From contig CM055095.1 in assembly GCA_029204225.1 (NCBI GenBank), forward strand, positions 29,204,845 through 29,268,844: 64,000 nucleotides of DNA, written 5' to 3'. The notes beneath the pieces were generated by a model. The model did no database searches and was not told the origin of the DNA. It saw nothing but the letters and a program-made list of their open reading frames with translations. Numbering within the stretch: position 1 is the stretch's first letter; every line of letters begins with the position of its first letter. Positions 59,155 through 64,000 of this stretch are shown here, piece by piece. Source of the stretch: Diphasiastrum complanatum (taxonomy: Eukaryota; Streptophyta; Lycopodiopsida; Lycopodiales; Lycopodiaceae). A program made the translations under genes and the position numbers.

Positions 59155-61890
59155 GTGAGTATGTTTTTGTCTCAGACTCTTCATCCATTCCTATTCGTAG
59201 TGGTCTACGTCGTTGTGGTTTGCTTGGGCAAGCTAGTGAGTTATCTCGTGTGGTTCCCGCCCTTGCTCCCTCAGTTTCAAAGATGTCTTTTTCTAATAAT
59301 ATTCAGACATTAGAATGGCTTCATGCATTTGCCAGTGATACTCTTCCTTTGTTTTTGGAAGATTTTCAGCCCGACTCTAATCTTCAACTTGCAGAAGTTC
59401 ATTTTATTAAAGCTTTTCTTCAGAGTCCGCGCCTCTCAGCTGGTGGGCCTTCAGGGATGGTCTTTGAGCACCTACGTCTTTTTCCAGTTTGGATGCGCTA
59501 CTCCTGGTGATTGTGAGACCGTCGTTCATGCTTTATGAGCTATTTTGGATATTCATCCTGATCGAATGGTTTTACAAGTCATGTTGCTATTGCTTTCAAC
59601 TCTGTTTTTTGAGCAGCTATTTTTCAAGAACTTCGTGGTGTTCAGGATATGCTAGCTTTGCTTATTCCTTTTGTGCGCTGCTTCTATTTTGAAAGTTTTT
59701 CATTATACTTTATTATACTAGTCGTACAGGTGATGTTACCACCATTTCTTCTATTGAGGGAACTCAACAAGGGGATCCCTTAGGTGGACCTCTCTTTGTT
59801 TCGGCACATTATCGTACCTTGTGTGCTACTGCTACAGTTTTTTCCTCCTGTTTATTCCCCTCTATTGCAGATGATATGCATATTGTGGGCCTGCTAGTGA
59901 AGTCATCCCTATTTTTTTTGCATTTCATAGTTCAGATTTCTTCTATTGGGCTTACAGTGAACATGTCTAAGTGTGTAGCCCAAAAGGCCTTCTAGTAGAG
60001 TTCTCCTTACCTGTAGAGTCAATTACTCCTCACGATGGCATTTAGACACTTGGCATTTCCATCGGTTCTCCTGGGTATGTCACTTCATTTATGCGAGATG
60101 CTCTGAATGAGTTTGCTCGTCATTATGATTTGTTGCCAAAATTTGGAAATTCTTAGGTTGCATTTGAAATTCTCACTCGGTGCTTTGCCCAACGTCCTGG
60201 CTATCTTCTACGTTGTGTTTTACCTTCACCTGACGTAATATCATTACTTCGAGATTTTGATGATACTTTACGGAGCATATTTGGTTGACTTTCAGGGCTA
60301 GGCACCTTTGACATTTGTGAAGGTCAGTCTTCTAAACGACAAATTTCTCTTCCTGCTTGCTTAGGTGGTGTTGGCTTAGTATCTACCGCTTGCATTGCAC
60401 CAGCTGCTTTCCTAGGATATCTTGTTGCCTCTGCACTAGTTTCTAGGTTTCAGCAAGGTAAGTAGCCTCTTTTTCTTGATTTAGTGGCTCATGTGGAGAC
60501 CGACAATTTTCACCATCTGATGCAGTTCGAGCTCGTCTTCTTTCATGTGCTGGTCCAGGTGCAGGGGCTTGGTTGGTTGCACATTCAGTTATTCCACTTT
60601 TGTGACTCAACAATGATTTGTTTATCACTGCCTTTTGTACTAGATTGGGACTTCCACATCCAGTGTTAATCAGTCTCTCTAAGTGTTCGTGTGGGCATTT
60701 GTTGGATTCCTTGGGTACTCATCTTATGCAGTGCCTTGCTGATTGAGTAAGATCAAATTTCATAGGTTGTTGTGATCGTCGCATGGCCTATGCCCTTGAT
60801 TTGACAACGGGGGGCATAGGCCATGCAACGATCATGGCCTACCCCACTGAAATGAATTGAGCCCAAGTAATAAAGAGAAATGTTGGTGGATCTTACAATA
60901 TATAGGATCTCTAGGTAAGAAAATTGATGGCAAAAGTCCATTGAATCCAGTCTTTTTTTATTCTTTTGTTTTTTGGATTTTGTTTTTCTTGTGAGAAGTA
61001 CGTATCTTTGTGTCATCTTTTCTAGAAGAGACGAGAGGGGAGCCAGGATGATGCATCATCATGCGAGCAAGTATACAAGCAACGATGAATGGGCTAATAG
61101 GACCATACCAAGTGTTTGTTAGTGACATTGCATCGAGGAGGAGACTGCATGTATTTGAGGATCTTCATGACATTGTCTTATAGGAGGAACAGAGATGCGA
61201 ACTGGTGAAGGCACAACAACCACCAATTCGCGTCTCTATTCCTCCTGTAAGACAATGCCATGAAGGTCCTCAAATACATGCAGTCTCTCCCTCTCGATGC
61301 AATGCCACTAACAAACACTTGGTATAGTTCTGTCAGCCCATTCGTCGTCATATGCACACATTCAGCATCACGTGTTGGCTCAAGTGGAGATCGTATAGTG
61401 TCACATGATTCCATTCGTGATGTTCTTGTTGCTATTGCTCGATGGTTTCCATGTTGTTTGAGGGCAGACACATTTTACCAAGGCCTTCTTTGCAGTTATC
61501 TCGTCGACGTGTTGACCTTGTTCTCCCGCATGAGGGAATTCGCACTCTTATTGGAGATGTTATTGCTAATCCCTCTCGTTAAGACCACCTTCGTCATTCT
61601 TGCACAATGCAAGGGGCTGCTACACCTCACGTAGCTCAAGAGGAGCGAGATTACAATGTTCGTGCACCTGGTGAAGATTTCATCTCCTTTGCTTTGGAAA
61701 CATATGGATGTCTCCACAAGAAATTCAAATGATTTTTTGTCATTGTGCAAAGCTTGTTGTGAAATGCGAGGGACAAAATGTTATGTTACCTTTTGTCATT
61801 TTATCTTTTTATCGTCAACATATTTCTATTGCTTTGCACGTTCACAAGCGCTTTCAATTTTTCGATGAGCTCAATTTGCAAGAGATAAAT
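59155..61890 (+). pseudogene. Relic of an unclassified non-LTR-type reverse transcriptase
   Basis: Scraps in one order and orientation are: EVHFIKAFLQSPRLSAGGPSG (about 59400-59460), GTQQGDPLGGPLFVSAHYRTL (about 59758-59820), IADDMHIVG with the catalytic A-x-DD-type motif (about 59862-59890), LPACLGGVGLVSTACIAPAAFLG (about 60350-60420), KCSCGHLLDSLGTHLMQCLAD (about 60684-60744), HDSIRDVLVAIAR (about 61408-61443), LSRRRVDLVLPHEGIRTLIGDV (about 61494-61560) and EERDYNVRAPGEDF (about 61640-61680). The G-x-QQGDPLG and DD motifs establish a reverse transcriptase. The later CxC...C zinc-like motif followed by an RRxDLVL...GDVxxxxP pattern could be a PD-(D/E)xK-type nuclease end; that is inference. 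Many stops and frame changes, and a large inverted duplication at 61.08-61.35 kb, make it non-functional. Confidence 0.7.
61081..61350. repeat. Long inverted repeat, arms about 120-127 bp, short loop
   Basis: The left arm (about 61081-61202) and right arm (about 61217-61350) are reverse complements with roughly one change per ten bases. The loop AAGGCACAACAACC is centred near 61209. The right arm reads in the direction of the reverse-transcriptase relic; the left arm is an inverted extra copy. Confidence 0.85.
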
Positions 61891-64000
61891 TGATAGTGAA
61901 TATTATAATCATATTCTAGATTCTAGACCCTGTTCTTTAATATTTAAAGAGGTATTTAGGACATTAATTAGATATATCCCATTGACATCTAGAGTCCAGA
62001 TCGATTTATATAGATACACTGCATACAATCTAAATTGGAAAATCAAGTTACATAGCTCATATATGATGGACAAGGTGGAGATAGAATATGCGAAGATGGC
62101 TGGAGGCTTACATACAAACATTGCAAATCACAGATGCTTCGAAGTTGGGGAGAAACTAGGAAAGTTTTTTAATCTGAAGTAAAATTGTAGTGGTCTACGC
62201 AAATTTTTAGGGTGCAAAATAAGTCGGTTAGGTAAAAGTATGGATGGGTGAAGCTGTCCGAAAATCATATCAGGAACATGACACAACCCATGGAGAGAGC
62301 TCCATGGTTCAAGGGATCTTCATCAATCTTTTGGTAGTTTTTATTGTCTTTGAATGCAAAAATAGGACTAATTAATATCAGCTATACAAATGAAATTGAC
62401 CCTTGTGCTTTCCTACCTAGATTTGCCTTGAACTTCAAATTTAGTTTTATGCAATTTTTAAGTTGCTCTAAGGATTGTCATTATATATTTAGTATATTGT
62501 AAAAAAAGGAGTTTTGAAATAAAAATACAGTAAAAAAGAGAGGGTGTTTTGAACACTTGTGTTCAAGAAAGTGCATTCCAAAAGATTGGGGGTATCAAAA
62601 ATGTGTTCCCATGTAGCTAAGGTAGGAATTTGCCTCAGGGGTTTACAAACTTAGTATTAACATAGCAAGTGCAATTGCGACATACAACTTCCTTATTTTC
62701 TTTGACCTATGTGGGTGACATTAGTAGGTGTTCTAAATTCCGGTGATTGAATTTGTAAAGCTAGTGTTGTTCATCATGTAGTCTAGGTATTGCCCTTTTG
62801 GATATAGGATTTTTTTTTCCCCCTAGATTTTCAAAGGATCTACTACTATGATCTCAACCATTCAAACAATATATGCATGAAAAGTGGGATTGAGTAATTG
62901 ATTATACTTTTCAAAAGTAGACCTAGTTATTTTGTTTTGTATAACGTTTTCTAAGAAGTTTGTATGCTCCGAAGATTTGAAGGTCTCCAATTTTGTGGAT
63001 TTAGGGTTCATAGGTGTGCAATCTTCAACCTTAATGCAAAACACCCACAAAATTGGTTTAGGGTTTAGGGTTAAAGTGATTGAATTTGTAAAGCTAGTGT
63101 TGTTCATCATGTAGTCTATGAATTGTCCTTTTGGATATAGTATTTTTTTTGCCCCTTAGATTTTCAAAGGATCTACTACTACGATCTCAACCATTCAAAC
63201 ATTATATTGCATGAAAAGTGGGATTGATTTATTGATTTTACTTTTCAAAAGTAGACTTAGCTATTTTGTGTTGTATAACGTTTTCAAATAAGTTTGTATG
63301 CTCCGAAGATTTCAAGTTCTCCAATTTTGTGGGTGTTTTGCATAAGGTTGAAGATTACACACCTATCCAAACGTGTGAGGGTCTATCCACACGTGTGAAA
63401 CGCATGTGGAAAAGTTCTGATCCATAGTATAGCTTTCATATGAGACAAATACAAGATTCTCTATTTTGTAGGATCTATCTCCTAGAATGTAGGAATCTAG
63501 AAGGTCAACACTAGCCACCAATGGTTGATGTGGCAAATTAGTGGAATCTAAGCCAAAATGGATAAGATAAGCACAATGAGTTGTTCCACACATGCAGCAA
63601 GTGTGTGTGGAATAGCAAGTGGTCTAGAGAGAGATTACCACTTTTGTATATGTGATCCATGTTGGATCCATTTTGATGCTAATGATGAGAAGCATGTGAG
63701 TGATCCATGTGAAAAACAGTGAGTGTATGGCCTGCTAACAGAGAAAACGATTACTTTAAGTTTCCTAAGCATTCACACACTTTGATCATTGAACATATTG
63801 ACAACAAATTCTTTGCAAGTCCAAGAATGAATAATACCTTTCTCGTCTCGATCCAAGTGAATTGGCACGCTCGTGCCCTTTGATCTCCTAGATACTGTTA
63901 TCTCCAAGTATCACTTTTCCATATGAACATGCACTCTTGTATGAATGAGAATCACTCACGATGTGAGGTCATGTTGTGATGAAGCTCTCAAATTTGTGTA
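61891..64000. other. AT-rich flank without a recognised gene
   Basis: Short open frames without motifs. It contains the 333-bp tandem duplication listed separately. Confidence 0.4.
62743..63364. repeat. 333-bp tandem duplication with an inverted segment and a telomere-like pair
   Basis: The text starting gtgattgaatttgtaaagct at 62743 recurs at 63076, and similarity continues for about 255 bp. A segment at 63012-63056 (AGGTGTGCAATCTTCAACC...) is present in reverse complement at 63321-63364. Two TTTAGGG units occur at about 63057-63072. Confidence 0.8.

Overview
The window is nuclear DNA from a land plant. Two plant genes show this: the C-terminal exons of a class-A-like auxin response factor, and a complete four-exon serine acetyltransferase. 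Copia, Ty3/gypsy, hAT and LINE relics of plant type fill most of the rest. The sequence is AT-rich, with very large introns packed with nested decayed transposons. That suits a large-genome vascular plant (possibly a fern, lycophyte or gymnosperm), but I cannot name the lineage.

Layout. 1-7.4 kb: old repeat DNA with a decayed copia relic on the minus strand (about 3.7-5.0 kb). 7.4-13.7 kb: an unusual block that looks like an unnamed DNA transposon. It has a split transposase-like gene on + (7.5-9.3 kb), an acidic spliced gene on - (9.75-10.94 kb), and a degraded gene on + (12.06-13.51 kb) whose product starts with the first seven residues of histone H3. The two outer genes diverge from a shared promoter of about 350 bp with a TATA box at each side. 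Both 5' leaders, and the region after the + gene, carry a 19-bp motif in alternating orientation: nine forward/reverse pairs with starts 51-53 bp apart. 13.7-15.8 kb: internally deleted copia element. 16.0-17.6 kb: LTR, primer-site region and protease scrap of an Athila/Tat-like gypsy element. 18-21.5 kb: no recognisable gene. 21.58-23.85 kb: ARF exons (Q-rich middle region and PB1 domain), with no DNA-binding-domain exons anywhere upstream in the window. 24-25 kb: two GC-rich foldbacks. 25.8-27.4 kb: copia relic (-). 28.3-31.5 kb: AT-rich non-coding filler. 31.5-34.65 kb: copia relic (-). 34.7-38.06 kb: chromodomain-type gypsy relic (-).

41.3-57.8 kb is the serine acetyltransferase gene (+). 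Exon phases agree across an 11.4-kb first intron, a 3.4-kb second intron and a 0.6-kb third intron. Intron 1 holds a LINE ORF1-only insertion inside an acidic minus-strand ORF region, a second gypsy relic, a hAT transposase relic with a copia scrap inside it, and two opposite-facing copies of one AT-rich repeat. Intron 2 holds a copia relic and a terminal-inverted-repeat element that shares sequence with a repeat in intron 1. 59-61.9 kb: relic of an unclassified non-LTR-type reverse transcriptase with a large internal inverted duplication. 62.7-63.4 kb: 333-bp tandem duplication with an inverted segment and a telomere-like double repeat.

Only the ARF exons and the acetyltransferase look like intact host genes. 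The two are independent: one acts in auxin-regulated transcription, the other in cysteine synthesis. The best candidate for something undescribed is the 7.4-13.7 kb block.
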